Below are positions 1 through 6,486 of a DNA stretch of 10,771 nucleotides, piece after piece. The stretch is from Gulosibacter massiliensis (lineage in GTDB: Bacteria; Actinomycetota; Actinomycetes; Actinomycetales; Microbacteriaceae). The stretch's first letter is position 1. Every line of letters starts with the position of its first letter. Position numbers and translations under genes: made by a program. Location: NCBI GenBank assembly GCA_943325745.2, contig CALPQP020000015.1, positions 1 through 10,771 of the forward strand, written 5' to 3'. The notes beneath the pieces are model-generated. The model saw nothing but the letters and a program-made list of their open reading frames with translations, did not search any database and was not told where the DNA came from.

Positions 1-1057
1 CAGAATCCAACGCCCGTCCCATTGCCGCCGCAGTGATGTCGGAGGCGAGCGTGTACGAACCGTCGGGGAGGTCTGCCGCGATTTCGGCATCGACAATGAT
101 GACGTGTGTCCCCATCGAAACCGCCTCAGTGACGGTCATCCCCTGGGTTTCGAAGTTGTTCGACGACTGCACGAGGAAATCGACCTTCGCGATCACGTCA
201 ATTGCACGCTCATGCGATATTGCACCGAGGAACTCGACGTTTTCGCCGGCCACGGCCTTGGCTTTCGTCGCTAGAGCACCGTCCCCGGCAATGACAACGG
301 ACAGTGGCGTGGTCGCGAGAGCAACTCCGTCCAAAAACTCGAGAAGGCGTTTCTCTGGTGAGAAGCGTCCAAGCCACGCGTAAACCGGCAAACCGTGGGT
401 CGCCCGTGGGGTACGCGCGACCCTGTCGAGGACATCGTCGCTCACCCCGGTCGGTACCACCGCGATGGTCGGGTTGCGAAGGGAGGTGACGTCGTATTTT
501 GTCAATAACCTCGCGAAGTGGCCGGATGGCGCCGTCACGATGTCTGCGTGGTGCGCGTAACCCGCCAGATAATCGAACGCGTTGGTCGGTCGCGCGGTGA
601 ATCGCGAACCAAGAGACCACTTTTGCCATTTCCCCAACATCGCGTAAAAGAGTCTCGGGAACGGCATAGAGCCGTCAACGCCAACGTCCAAACGGTGATG
701 CATCGTGTGGACAATCGGGATTGCGTTCCTTTCGGCGAATCGATAACCGAGGGCCGCACCCCAGAAATCGGACTGGACATGGACGACGTCGACCGACGGC
801 CGATTCTGCAGGGCCTCGTCAATCTGCGTCAAATGTGACTGTCTGGGCCACAACCAGGTGTCTTCCCTGACGCTCGGCACCGCGAAAGAGGGTAAGTCAA
901 TAAACTTCGCGTCGTCGACCGGTCCACTGCGCAGTGAGGGTGACACGAAGGTCACAGTGTGCCCTGCCCGCTCAAGGAATTCCGCCTGCAGGTTGACAGA
1001 CACTTGCGCGCCGCCGAGCGTGAAGGGGTGCTGTTCGCAGAAGATCAAGACGTGCAT
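1..1057 (-). CDS. GT4-family glycosyltransferase, partial (C-terminus outside window)
   Basis: This is a retaining GT-B glycosyltransferase that probably moves a sugar from a nucleotide-sugar donor to an envelope lipid or glycan at the inner face of the membrane. The frame runs open from the ATG at 1057 to the left edge (352 residues; the family is usually 370-420, so little is missing). Visible: an N-terminal Rossmann start with the glycine loop GGAQ (residues 15-18), VVHVQSDF (91-98) and HTMHH (117-121). The C-terminal domain has WLGRFSPEKR (228-237), with the Arg/Lys that hold the donor phosphates, and VIAGDG (255-260). The GT4 signature Glu-x7-Glu is at E303 and E311. No signal peptide or membrane helix is seen. 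It has its own promoter and is divergent from the cupin gene. The fold resembles PimB-type mannosyltransferases, but donor and acceptor cannot be read from sequence. Confidence 0.9.
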   Translation of the reverse strand, partial: MHVLIFCEQHPFTLGGAQVSVNLQAEFLERAGHTVTFVSPSLRSGPVDDAKFIDLPSFAVPSVREDTWLWPRQSHLTQIDEALQNRPSVDVVHVQSDFWGAALGYRFAERNAIPIVHTMHHRLDVGVDGSMPFPRLFYAMLGKWQKWSLGSRFTARPTNAFDYLAGYAHHADIVTAPSGHFARLLTKYDVTSLRNPTIAVVPTGVSDDVLDRVARTPRATHGLPVYAWLGRFSPEKRLLEFLDGVALATTPLSVVIAGDGALATKAKAVAGENVEFLGAISHERAIDVIAKVDFLVQSSNNFETQGMTVTEAVSMGTHVIIVDAEIAADLPDGSYTLASDITAAAMGRALDS

Positions 1058-1066
1058 AGTCTCGTC

Positions 1067-1095
1067 AGTCTATTCTTTCGGTTCGCTTCGGTCAG
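1067..1095 (-). promoter_or_regulatory. Promoter of the GT4 gene
   Basis: On the minus strand, CTGACC (1090-1095; four of six matches to TTGACA) lies 17 bp before TAGACT (1067-1072; TANNNT type). Nine bases then separate the -10 box from the ATG at 1057, so the leader would be only two or three bases. A 5-bp inverted repeat, GTCAG/CTGAC (1091-1095 and 1102-1106), overlaps the -35 box and could be an operator. Confidence 0.5.
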
Positions 1096-1152
1096 GCGGG
1101 GCTGACAACCATTTCCCGATCCCGCCGCGTCTCACGGCGAAACATGGCACGA

Positions 1153-1173
1153 TAAGTTATCCAGACAAAAGGA
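1153..1173 (+). promoter_or_regulatory. Possible -10 box and ribosome binding site of the cupin gene
   Basis: TAAGTT (1153-1158) could serve as a -10 element giving a short leader that contains AAAGGA (1168-1173) ahead of the ATG at 1179. No good -35 element is seen at 16-18 bp. The ribosome binding site is more convincing than the promoter. Confidence 0.35.
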
Positions 1174-1178
1174 AAACG

Positions 1179-1541
1179 ATGACAAACGGGATACCGACCA
1201 TTCACGAAGCCGATGCAGCGTCAATAACGCTGCCCGCCGCGTCGCTCAAGCCCACCAGTTTGACCGGGCAAACCGAATCATCTCTCACGCTGTGGGAATC
1301 CCCCGATGGGCACGCCCAGTTGGGCGTATGGGAGTGCTCCCCCGGCACGTTCATGGCACGCCGCGACGGCTACGACGAGATAGCTCACATCGTGTTCGGT
1401 ACAGCCACCGTGACCAGCGAAGCGGGCGACATCAGCGAACTTGCGCCTGGCAGCGCGTTCGTCACACCCGCAGGGTGGTCGGGGACCTGGACCATTCACG
1501 AAACCGTTCGCAAGACGTACGTGGTGCGAACGATTCCGTAG
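1179..1541 (+). CDS. Cupin_3 (DUF861) domain protein
   Basis: A 120-residue single-domain cupin of the Cupin_3/DUF861 type, related to the cupin half of ureidoglycine aminohydrolase and EutQ-like proteins. Family features: GVWECSPG (49-56), the E-x2-H strand EIAHIVFG (67-74), the turn LAPGSAF (88-94), PAGWSGTW (97-104) and the closing strand VRKTYVV (110-116). The HxH metal ligands of classical cupins are absent, and the end of motif 2 carries Trp instead of His, so metal binding cannot be assumed. The open frame extends upstream to 858, but that part lies antisense to the glycosyltransferase. The ATG at 1179 is preferred because AAAGGA (1168-1173) precedes it at 5 bp and the domain begins soon after. 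Substrate and pathway are unknown, and neighbours give no clear hint. Confidence 0.88.
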   Translation: MTNGIPTIHEADAASITLPAASLKPTSLTGQTESSLTLWESPDGHAQLGVWECSPGTFMARRDGYDEIAHIVFGTATVTSEAGDISELAPGSAFVTPAGWSGTWTIHETVRKTYVVRTIP

Positions 1542-1557
1542 AACCGATCACTGCGCC

Positions 1558-1579
1558 AGGGTGTGGAACCCTCCACCCT
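1558..1579. terminator. Weak hairpin between convergent genes
   Basis: AGGGTG (1558-1563) and CACCCT (1574-1579) form a 6-bp stem around a 10-base loop. It lies between the stop of the cupin gene (1541) and the stop of the surface-protein gene (1578-1580), and overlaps the latter. There is no T-tract on either side, so a terminator role is only suggested by position. Confidence 0.25.
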
Positions 1580-2576
1580 ATCCTTCGGTGAGCGAACGAC
1601 GTCGAACTCCCTGCATCGCCAGCACCGCGCCGGCAATCACGAAACCCAGACCTCCAATCGCCATGCCCCACATCGAGGAAGATGACCCGGTCGTGGCGAG
1701 AGACTCTGCGGTCGCAGATCCCGAGCCTCCCGAGCCTCCCGAGTCAGAAGCAAATGAGAACCCTCGGAACTCGATATCAAAACTTCCGCTACCCTCGCCG
1801 TAAGAGCCGAGTTTGAAAGACAGCGAACTCACTGAGGCGTAGGTGACCTCGACTACGTGCTTGTCGGGTTCTAGGTCTCCATCACCGGTGGCGTGGAATC
1901 GTCTGGCTGTCCCCATTCCTGTCAATGTGACCGACGTGCCATTTGCAGTGAAAGTGCTATCGCCGTACTCCTGCAGGTTGCCCGCAGCCCGGCCATCAGC
2001 GAGAAGGGTTGATGTGAAATTGTCGACCTCGAAGTACTGATCGTTGTCAATATCTACGACGTTCATCTTGAGGTTAGTCAAAGTTGCCGGAGTCGAAGTC
2101 CCCCCAAGAAAGAACGCAATGTCAAGAACGAAATAGGCCTCCTCCTCAATGCCAGAGGTCGAGTCATTGTCAAAATCGATTTCGATTAAGTGGGCTTCTT
2201 CAGGGTCCGTCGGGTCGCACTTGTCGAGTCGGTCCAGGGCGGCTTCGTCGGTGCCGCTGAAGTCTTGCTCCTGCATCCCCGAAATTGACGTGAGCGTGAC
2301 CGTGGCGTCAATGACTTGACCGCCGATGGTAGCGACGTTCGTATAGGTGAGGCTGTCCGTGGCCTTCAAGAAATTAACTTCATCGTCATCGGCGTCAGGA
2401 AACAAGGTGACGTCGTTACCATAGCCGGTTGTACACGGAGTCGTTACGCGCGTGTCAAAAGAAAGGCCGTCCGCAGGGACTAAGTACGGCCCGATTGCGA
2501 AAGCAGAATTTGCTCCCGCCATGGACAACCCTGTCACGAGGAAAGCGGAAAGTAGGAATCGAAGGATTTTTTGCAT
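1578..2576 (-). CDS. Secreted acidic surface protein with LATTG sortase signal
   Basis: A 332-residue precursor probably exported by Sec and attached to the wall by a sortase. Residues 1-27 form a signal peptide: Lys near the start, hydrophobic core, cleavage likely after SAFA. The mature part is rich in Asp, Glu, Ser and Thr, with acidic runs such as DADDDE (61-66) and DFDND (134-138) that might bind calcium. It has only two cysteines (C48, C120), which could form a disulfide. A Gly-Ser linker (279-287) leads to LATTG (293-297), a hydrophobic helix (about 303-322) and RRR (325-327): the three-part sorting signal, in the LAxTG variant known for class E sortases. I do not recognise the central domain; it looks like a beta-sandwich adhesin or anchor domain. 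The frame opens upstream to 2705, but the signal peptide fixes the start at 2576. No sortase gene is in the window. Confidence 0.82.
   Translation of the reverse strand: MQKILRFLLSAFLVTGLSMAGANSAFAIGPYLVPADGLSFDTRVTTPCTTGYGNDVTLFPDADDDEVNFLKATDSLTYTNVATIGGQVIDATVTLTSISGMQEQDFSGTDEAALDRLDKCDPTDPEEAHLIEIDFDNDSTSGIEEEAYFVLDIAFFLGGTSTPATLTNLKMNVVDIDNDQYFEVDNFTSTLLADGRAAGNLQEYGDSTFTANGTSVTLTGMGTARRFHATGDGDLEPDKHVVEVTYASVSSLSFKLGSYGEGSGSFDIEFRGFSFASDSGGSGGSGSATAESLATTGSSSSMWGMAIGGLGFVIAGAVLAMQGVRRRSLTEG
1720..1743 (-). repeat. 9-bp tandem repeat encoding the Gly-Ser linker
   Basis: The unit CCCGAGCCT (plus strand) occurs twice and then partially, at 1720-1728, 1729-1737 and 1738-1743. Read on the minus strand it encodes the GGS repeats of the flexible linker before the LATTG sorting signal. 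Such a repeat could change copy number and so vary linker length. Confidence 0.7.
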
Positions 2577-2582
2577 AATAGA

Positions 2583-2606
2583 AACATATACCACCGAACC
2601 ATTCGG
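2583..2606 (-). promoter_or_regulatory. Leaderless-type -10 box and small palindrome before the surface gene
   Basis: TATGTT (2583-2588, minus strand) is followed by exactly six bases and then the ATG at 2576, so transcription would begin at or next to the start codon. There is no Shine-Dalgarno sequence. Just upstream, CCGAA/TTCGG (2594-2598 and 2602-2606) is a perfect 5-bp inverted repeat in the spacer, a possible operator. No clear -35 box is seen. Apart from this, the 141 bp between this gene and the tRNA hold nothing I can name. Confidence 0.42.
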
Positions 2607-2717
2607 ACGCTGCTTTTCTTGTTGATCGAGCAAAGACTTGCCAGCATGATAAAAAGGTCGTTGGTACCGCAGAATGCTTGGAGGGGCATCAGAAAGCGCA
2701 GCCACGCAATTGGCCAG

Positions 2718-2791
2718 TAGGGCGAGCGGGGCTTGAACCCGCGACCGACGGATTATGAGTCCGCTGCTCTAACCAGCTGAGCTATCGCCCC
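2718..2791 (-). tRNA. tRNA with anticodon CAT (elongator Met, or Ile2)
   Basis: All four arms fold. The acceptor stem is GGGGCGA paired with TCGCCCT, giving a G1-U72 wobble at the end; discriminator A73. The D arm contains GCTCAGCTGGTTAGAGC. The anticodon arm is GCGGA-CTCATAA-TCCGT with anticodon CAT. The T arm is GCGGG-TTCAAGC-CCCGC. CCA is not encoded (CT follows A73). It is not the initiator, because the three G-C pairs next to the anticodon loop are missing. CAT is shared by elongator tRNA-Met and by tRNA-Ile2, whose C34 is changed to lysidine, and I cannot separate them by eye. It starts 25 bp after the glycosyltransferase stop. TAGGCT (2801-2806, minus) ends 9 bases before it and may be its -10 box. 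Confidence 0.92.
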
Positions 2792-2816
2792 GAGAACCCC
2801 AGCCTACCGAGAGGAA

Positions 2817-3974
2817 TTAGGAGCCGCGGTAAATCTGCTCGAACCGGTCCAGTGTTGTCGAAATGTCGTGGTCCGCGACGATCGCGAGCGAATGGCGTTG
2901 GTAGGAGCGGTACTCACGGTCGGAACTGTCGAGAATTCGTGCGATTGAGTCCGCGAGCCCCGAAATGTCGCGAGTCTCGTACAGATAACCGTTGTCGCCG
3001 TGGTGCACGAGGTGCGGCAGTGCCATCGCGTTTGCCGCAACTATCGGCAGGCCGCTGGCCATCGCCTCCATCGTCGCGATAGATTGCAGTTCGGCGATCG
3101 ACGGCATCACGAACACAGCGGCCTCGGACAACAATGTCCGCAACGTGTCGTCGTCGACGTGGCCCAGGAACGCGACACGATCCGCGATTCCGTTGTCACG
3201 CGCGATCTTTTCGAGCCGCCCCTGGTCGTCGCCAGATCCCGCGATGACGACACGCAGAGCCCCTTTCGGGAATCGCGCAAGGGCAAACAACAATTCTTCA
3301 ATTCGCTTTTCCTGCTGCACTCGGCCGAGGAACATCGCGTAGGGGTCTTTCCGCTTGCCCAAAATCGGGCGATAGTTCGAGATATCGAGCCCGCACGAAA
3401 TCGCGTGGACACCGGATCGGTGAACGGCTCGTTCCAAATACTCGGCAGCTTTCCGCGTGGGCGTCGTCGCTTCGTCGACCATTGCGTAGGTCTTCATCGC
3501 GACCTTCCAGAGGCTGCGAGTCAACCAATCGATTCCGAATTGGGGCAACGGGAGGAACTGCGCCGCGTTCTCGGGCATGAAATGGTTCGTGGCGATTACC
3601 CGAATGCCTTTATCGTGCGCTTCGCGAACGAGTCCCCACCCAACATTGATGTGCGACTGAATGTGAACCACATCGGGCTTCACTGCATCGAGAATCGCCC
3701 GGGTGTCACCTCGAACCTCCCACGGCAACGCAAACCTTGCCCACGGATGGTTGAACCACCTCCATGAGCGCAATCGGTAAATCTCGAGATCAACACCCGC
3801 GTGATTTTCGATGCGAAGGCCAAACTGCTCGTCCGGTGACGGGGCAACGATAACAACTCGGTGTCCGCGCCCGACGAGACCGACCGCGAGACGCTCGGCG
3901 AATTTTGCTGCACCGTTCACATCGGGTGGGAAAGTGTCCGCACCAATGAGGATGGTCAGTCGTTTGTCCGCCAT
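2817..3974 (-). CDS. GT4-family glycosyltransferase (complete)
   Basis: A cytoplasmic or membrane-associated GT-B glycosyltransferase of 385 residues, the usual family length. Order of features: the N-terminal loop GADTFPPDVNGAAKF (11-25), typical of mannosyl- and sulfoquinovosyl-type GT4 enzymes; VVHIQSH (102-108); TNHFMPE (129-135); LGRVQQEKR (216-224) with the donor-phosphate Arg and Lys; VVIAGSG (242-248); and Glu-x7-Glu at E295 and E303. The frame is open upstream to 4424, but that stretch lies inside the transporter gene. The ATG at 3974 is chosen because the Rossmann strand begins at once after it. It sits 14 bp behind the transporter stop with no clear Shine-Dalgarno, suggesting coupled expression. 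It differs clearly from the first glycosyltransferase, so it is not a recent duplicate. The sugar and acceptor are unknown. Confidence 0.92.
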   Translation of the reverse strand: MADKRLTILIGADTFPPDVNGAAKFAERLAVGLVGRGHRVVIVAPSPDEQFGLRIENHAGVDLEIYRLRSWRWFNHPWARFALPWEVRGDTRAILDAVKPDVVHIQSHINVGWGLVREAHDKGIRVIATNHFMPENAAQFLPLPQFGIDWLTRSLWKVAMKTYAMVDEATTPTRKAAEYLERAVHRSGVHAISCGLDISNYRPILGKRKDPYAMFLGRVQQEKRIEELLFALARFPKGALRVVIAGSGDDQGRLEKIARDNGIADRVAFLGHVDDDTLRTLLSEAAVFVMPSIAELQSIATMEAMASGLPIVAANAMALPHLVHHGDNGYLYETRDISGLADSIARILDSSDREYRSYQRHSLAIVADHDISTTLDRFEQIYRGS

Positions 3975-3988
3975 GACTATTGCTGTGA

Positions 3989-4906
3989 CTATCGCAGGGT
4001 CTGCGGGTGGTGACGTGCGAGCAAGACAACGCCGATGACGGACAGGGTGCCGCCCACCCCGAGACCCGCCAGCGCAAAGGGCGGGAACCGATCTGCCTCG
4101 CCCAAAACGGTGATAGCAATGGCCACTGCGATAAGCGGATCGATTACGGTCAAACCCGCAATCACGAGGTCCGGAGAGCCAACCGAATAGGCGGTTTGAA
4201 CGAAGTAGCCCCCGAGGAGCGCGGCGACAAGGATTCCAACCAGACAGAGAATCATGAACGCGTCGATCTGATTCGACTGCCAGCGGTTGATGAGCACCTT
4301 GGTGATCGTGACCACGAACCCGTAGAGCGTACCGGCCGCCACAATATAGAACATTGCGCGAAGTCGTTGGCGGAAGATCACGAACGATGCGACGACGACG
4401 ATAATGACCGCGGCGAGCAACCACATGATGAACAACAGTTGCGCATCGGAAAAAGCCTGTTCAAAGGCGTAGATTGCTGAAAATCCGACAAAGATCGCGA
4501 TGCCTAGAACAGCCAGGGCGATACTCCCCCGCACCCGAGCATCCGCGGCGATGCCGTTGACGCGCGAATTGATGACGTTGGTGAGCACCATCGCGACCAC
4601 ACCGAGGGGCTGAACCACGATGAGAGGTGCGAATCCCAACGAAATCAGCTGAATGACAATCGCGAGCGTGAGGAGAAGGGTTCCGAGCACCCATGACGGC
4701 CGACGAATCAGCAACATTAACTGCCCTGCCGAAAGCCCCGATTTGGCGCCAACTCCGTGTGTTCCATCGACCTTCGAAACGCCGCGGTGCTGCAGCTGTG
4801 CACCGATGGACAGAAAGACCGCACCGAGCAGTGCAATCGGGATTCCAATTGCCTGATACGGGGTGAGGGAGATCTGTCCAACCAGATTCGGAAGTTGGTC
4901 GTTCAC
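3989..4906 (-). CDS. DMT-superfamily membrane transporter (NIPA/EamA-like)
   Basis: A 305-residue integral membrane protein with about nine or ten hydrophobic helices (near 19-38, 71-90, 92-111, 127-147, 156-177, 184-204, 215-235, 247-267 and 277-297). The loop GAQLQHRGV (35-43) after the first helix and QPLGVVAMVLTNVIN (99-113) recall the NIPA branch of the drug/metabolite transporter superfamily. That branch is annotated as magnesium transporters in eukaryotes, while bacterial members are mostly uncharacterised. The substrate cannot be stated. The GTG at 4906 is the only usual start codon before the first helix, and it lies six bases behind a -10 box. It is first gene of an operon with a GT4 glycosyltransferase, which allows a role in exporting or flipping a precursor or product of that enzyme; this is inference only. 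Confidence 0.85.
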   Translation of the reverse strand: MNDQLPNLVGQISLTPYQAIGIPIALLGAVFLSIGAQLQHRGVSKVDGTHGVGAKSGLSAGQLMLLIRRPSWVLGTLLLTLAIVIQLISLGFAPLIVVQPLGVVAMVLTNVINSRVNGIAADARVRGSIALAVLGIAIFVGFSAIYAFEQAFSDAQLLFIMWLLAAVIIVVVASFVIFRQRLRAMFYIVAAGTLYGFVVTITKVLINRWQSNQIDAFMILCLVGILVAALLGGYFVQTAYSVGSPDLVIAGLTVIDPLIAVAIAITVLGEADRFPPFALAGLGVGGTLSVIGVVLLARHHPQTLR

Positions 4907-4931
4907 CTCTCTAGGCTACCGACATTAGGCT
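4902..4931 (+). promoter_or_regulatory. def promoter, leaderless type
   Basis: TTCACC (4902-4907; four of six matches to TTGACA), an 18-bp spacer, then TAGGCT (4926-4931). Six bases later comes the GTG start at 4938, so the mRNA would begin at or beside the start codon. The -35 box overlaps the GTG of the divergent transporter gene, so the two promoters are interlocked within about 36 bp. Confidence 0.55.
4913..4918 (-). promoter_or_regulatory. Leaderless-type -10 box of the transporter operon
   Basis: On the minus strand TAGCCT (4913-4918) is followed by six bases (AGAGAG) and then the GTG at 4906. The purines directly touching the start codon are too close to act as a Shine-Dalgarno. No clear -35 box is found, and it would have to lie inside the def reading frame. 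Confidence 0.45.
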
Positions 4932-4937
4932 GTTCGA

Positions 4938-5504
4938 GTGCGTATTCGGGACATCGTCATCACCGGAAATCCGGTGCTTCACCGTCCGTGCGCCCGGGTA
5001 GAGCACATTGATGACGGCGTGAAGGATTTGGTTCAGGACATGTTTGCCACCATGGAACTCGCTCCGGGTGTCGGGTTGGCGGCATCGCAAGTCGGAGTCG
5101 ACCTCGCCCTGTTCGTGTATGACTGGGTTGACGACGACGATGTTCAACACCGCGGTGTTGCCATCAACCCGACGTTGTTGATCGAGCCGGCTCCCGTCGG
5201 CCCGCTCGATGAAGAGGAGGAACTCGAGGGGTGCTTGTCTGTCCCCGGCGAACGGTTCCCCCTCCGTCGCAGTGACCGTGTCACCCTCACCGCCACCGAT
5301 CTTGACGGCAACGAGTTCACGATTCACGCGGATGGCTGGCTTGCCCGGATTTTTCAACACGAATACGACCACGTGCTGGGAGTGCTCTACATCGACCGAT
5401 TGGTCGAGCCGCATCTCAGCGAGGCGCGCGATGCGATTCATCAGATCGGGTGGGGTGTTCCCGGTTTTTCGTGGCTACCGGGCCGAGACCATCTCGAAGA
5501 CTAA
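4938..5504 (+). CDS. def: Peptide deformylase
   Basis: A cytosolic metalloenzyme that removes the N-formyl group from the first methionine of new proteins as they leave the ribosome. Its 188 residues contain all three family motifs: GVGLAASQ (44-51), EGCLS (97-101) with metal ligand C99, and HEYDH (141-145) with metal ligands H141 and H145 and catalytic E142. The GTG at 4938 gives the normal N-terminus (MRIRDIVITGNPVLH) and follows a -10 box by six bases without a Shine-Dalgarno. The TAA stop (5502-5504) overlaps the azlD stop on the other strand. It is the only clear housekeeping gene here on the plus strand, and no fmt or priA neighbour is present. Confidence 0.97.
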   Translation: MRIRDIVITGNPVLHRPCARVEHIDDGVKDLVQDMFATMELAPGVGLAASQVGVDLALFVYDWVDDDDVQHRGVAINPTLLIEPAPVGPLDEEEELEGCLSVPGERFPLRRSDRVTLTATDLDGNEFTIHADGWLARIFQHEYDHVLGVLYIDRLVEPHLSEARDAIHQIGWGVPGFSWLPGRDHLED

Positions 5505-5815
5505 GCAGCCCACCCCATCGCACGGAGCGCGGCCGCGGCGGCGGCGGCGGCGAGTACGACCACGATGAACGGGGCGCGAATCCGAAGCATCACCGCACCA
5601 ACAGCGAGTGCGGCGAGTCGTGCGTCAACGACGATTGCGCTCCCGATTGCCGCGGTCTGGGTCACCACGAGTGACGCGAGCAGCGCTACCGTCAGGACAT
5701 CGCTGATCCGCTGAATTCGCGGGTGGGCGGCGATGCTTGCCGGGACAAGATACCCCAACAGTTTCGTGCCCAACACCACGGCAGAGGCAATCAGAATCGT
5801 GGTCCACAGAGTCAC
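5501..5815 (-). CDS. azlD: AzlD-family branched-chain amino-acid transport subunit
   Basis: The small partner (104 residues, about four membrane helices) of the AzlCD exporter, which in characterised systems exports branched-chain amino acids or analogues such as azaleucine. The pattern KLLGYLVPAS (18-27), the middle helix LTVALLASLVV (41-51), and AVGAVMLRIRAPFIVVV (71-87) fits the family. The GTG at 5815 overlaps the azlC stop in GTGA and has a good ribosome binding site, GGAGG (5821-5825), five bases upstream. The longer open frame up to 6016 lies inside azlC. Near the C-terminus is an eight-alanine run coded by a CGG/GCC repeat. The TAG stop (5501-5503) overlaps the convergent def stop. 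Confidence 0.9.
   Translation of the reverse strand: MTLWTTILIASAVVLGTKLLGYLVPASIAAHPRIQRISDVLTVALLASLVVTQTAAIGSAIVVDARLAALAVGAVMLRIRAPFIVVVLAAAAAAAALRAMGWAA
5533..5552 (-). repeat. Trinucleotide CGG/GCC repeat within azlD
   Basis: A near-perfect run of CGG units on the plus strand (five exact units at 5536-5550 with related units on each side) encodes polyalanine in the last AzlD helix. It is a simple-sequence tract that could slip in steps of three without breaking the frame. Confidence 0.75.
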
Positions 5816-6486
5816 GCGTGCCTCCGTTCCGCAAGCAACGCCATAACAACACCGGCGGCGGCGGCGATGAGGACAGGCAACCCGGCTGGTGCCGTCGGTA
5901 CGGTGAGCACCGTGATGACTGCTGCTACCGCGGCGACGGCGGCCGGTTGACGGGACTGGATCCGAGGCCACAACAATCCGAGGAATGCGGCGGCGGCCGC
6001 GGCATCCAATCCCCACGTCCGCGGATCACCCAGCGCGTCTCCCAGGATCGCACCCGCGGCGGTCATGGCGTTCCAACCGACGAAAATCGCGGCACCCGTG
6101 AGCCAGAAACCAATTCGCTGGGCACGCAGCTCGGTTTGCGCGATGGCGACCGCGGTGCTCTCGTCAATTGTCCAGTGGCCAGCCAGCAGTCGCTTCCAGA
6201 AACCAGGTCCGACCACCGATGACATTCGGACCGCATAGAGCCCGTTTCGCACACCCAGGAGCCCGGCTGCGGTGATGACACTGAGTCCCGGCGCTCCGGT
6301 TGCGGCAAGACCGATGACCGCAAACTGCGAGCCCCCCGAGAACATGAAAAGCGACAACACTTGGGTCTGCCAGAAATCGAGCCCCGAGGCGACAGCGAGC
6401 GCCCCGAATGAAATGCCGTACAAGGACACCGCTCCGGCAACGCCGAGAGACATGCTCACTGTCGCCCGCACGGCGGGTGAGGTCAC
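5812..6486 (-). CDS. azlC: AzlC-family branched-chain amino-acid permease
   Basis: The large membrane subunit of the AzlCD exporter, 224 residues, normal for the family. The signature is clear: GISFGALAVASGL (24-36), SLFMFSGGSQFAVIG (45-59) and the conserved RNGLYAVRMS (80-89), followed by further hydrophobic helices and an alanine-rich stretch. The GTG at 6486 shares GTGA with the kinase stop and gives the expected short N-terminus; an in-frame ATG at codon 12 is a weaker alternative. It overlaps azlD by 4 bases, so kinase, azlC and azlD should be translated in sequence from one mRNA. Confidence 0.92.
   Translation of the reverse strand: MTSPAVRATVSMSLGVAGAVSLYGISFGALAVASGLDFWQTQVLSLFMFSGGSQFAVIGLAATGAPGLSVITAAGLLGVRNGLYAVRMSSVVGPGFWKRLLAGHWTIDESTAVAIAQTELRAQRIGFWLTGAAIFVGWNAMTAAGAILGDALGDPRTWGLDAAAAAAFLGLLWPRIQSRQPAAVAAVAAVITVLTVPTAPAGLPVLIAAAAGVVMALLAERRHA

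Noticed and set aside
858..1178. 107-codon upstream extension of the cupin reading frame
   Set aside because: It is antisense to the glycosyltransferase and its promoter, has no cupin-like sequence, and a good ribosome binding site precedes the ATG at 1179.
2577..2705. 43-residue upstream extension of the surface protein
   Set aside because: The signal peptide begins at the ATG at 2576; an extra 43 polar residues before it would be unusual, and the promoter-like box lies in this stretch.
3000..3767. Plus-strand open frame of 255 codons
   Set aside because: Antisense to the GT4 gene, with no ribosome binding site or family resemblance.
1..3974. The two GT4 genes as a duplication
   Set aside because: They share only family motifs (Ex7E, phosphate-binding Arg/Lys) and differ along the rest of the sequence.
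3975..4424. 150-codon N-terminal extension of the second glycosyltransferase
   Set aside because: It lies inside the transporter gene in another frame, is Arg/His-rich and low-complexity, and the GT fold begins at once after the ATG at 3974.
5816..6016. Upstream extension of azlD
   Set aside because: It overlaps azlC in another frame; the GTGA overlap and the GGAGG site fix the start at 5815.
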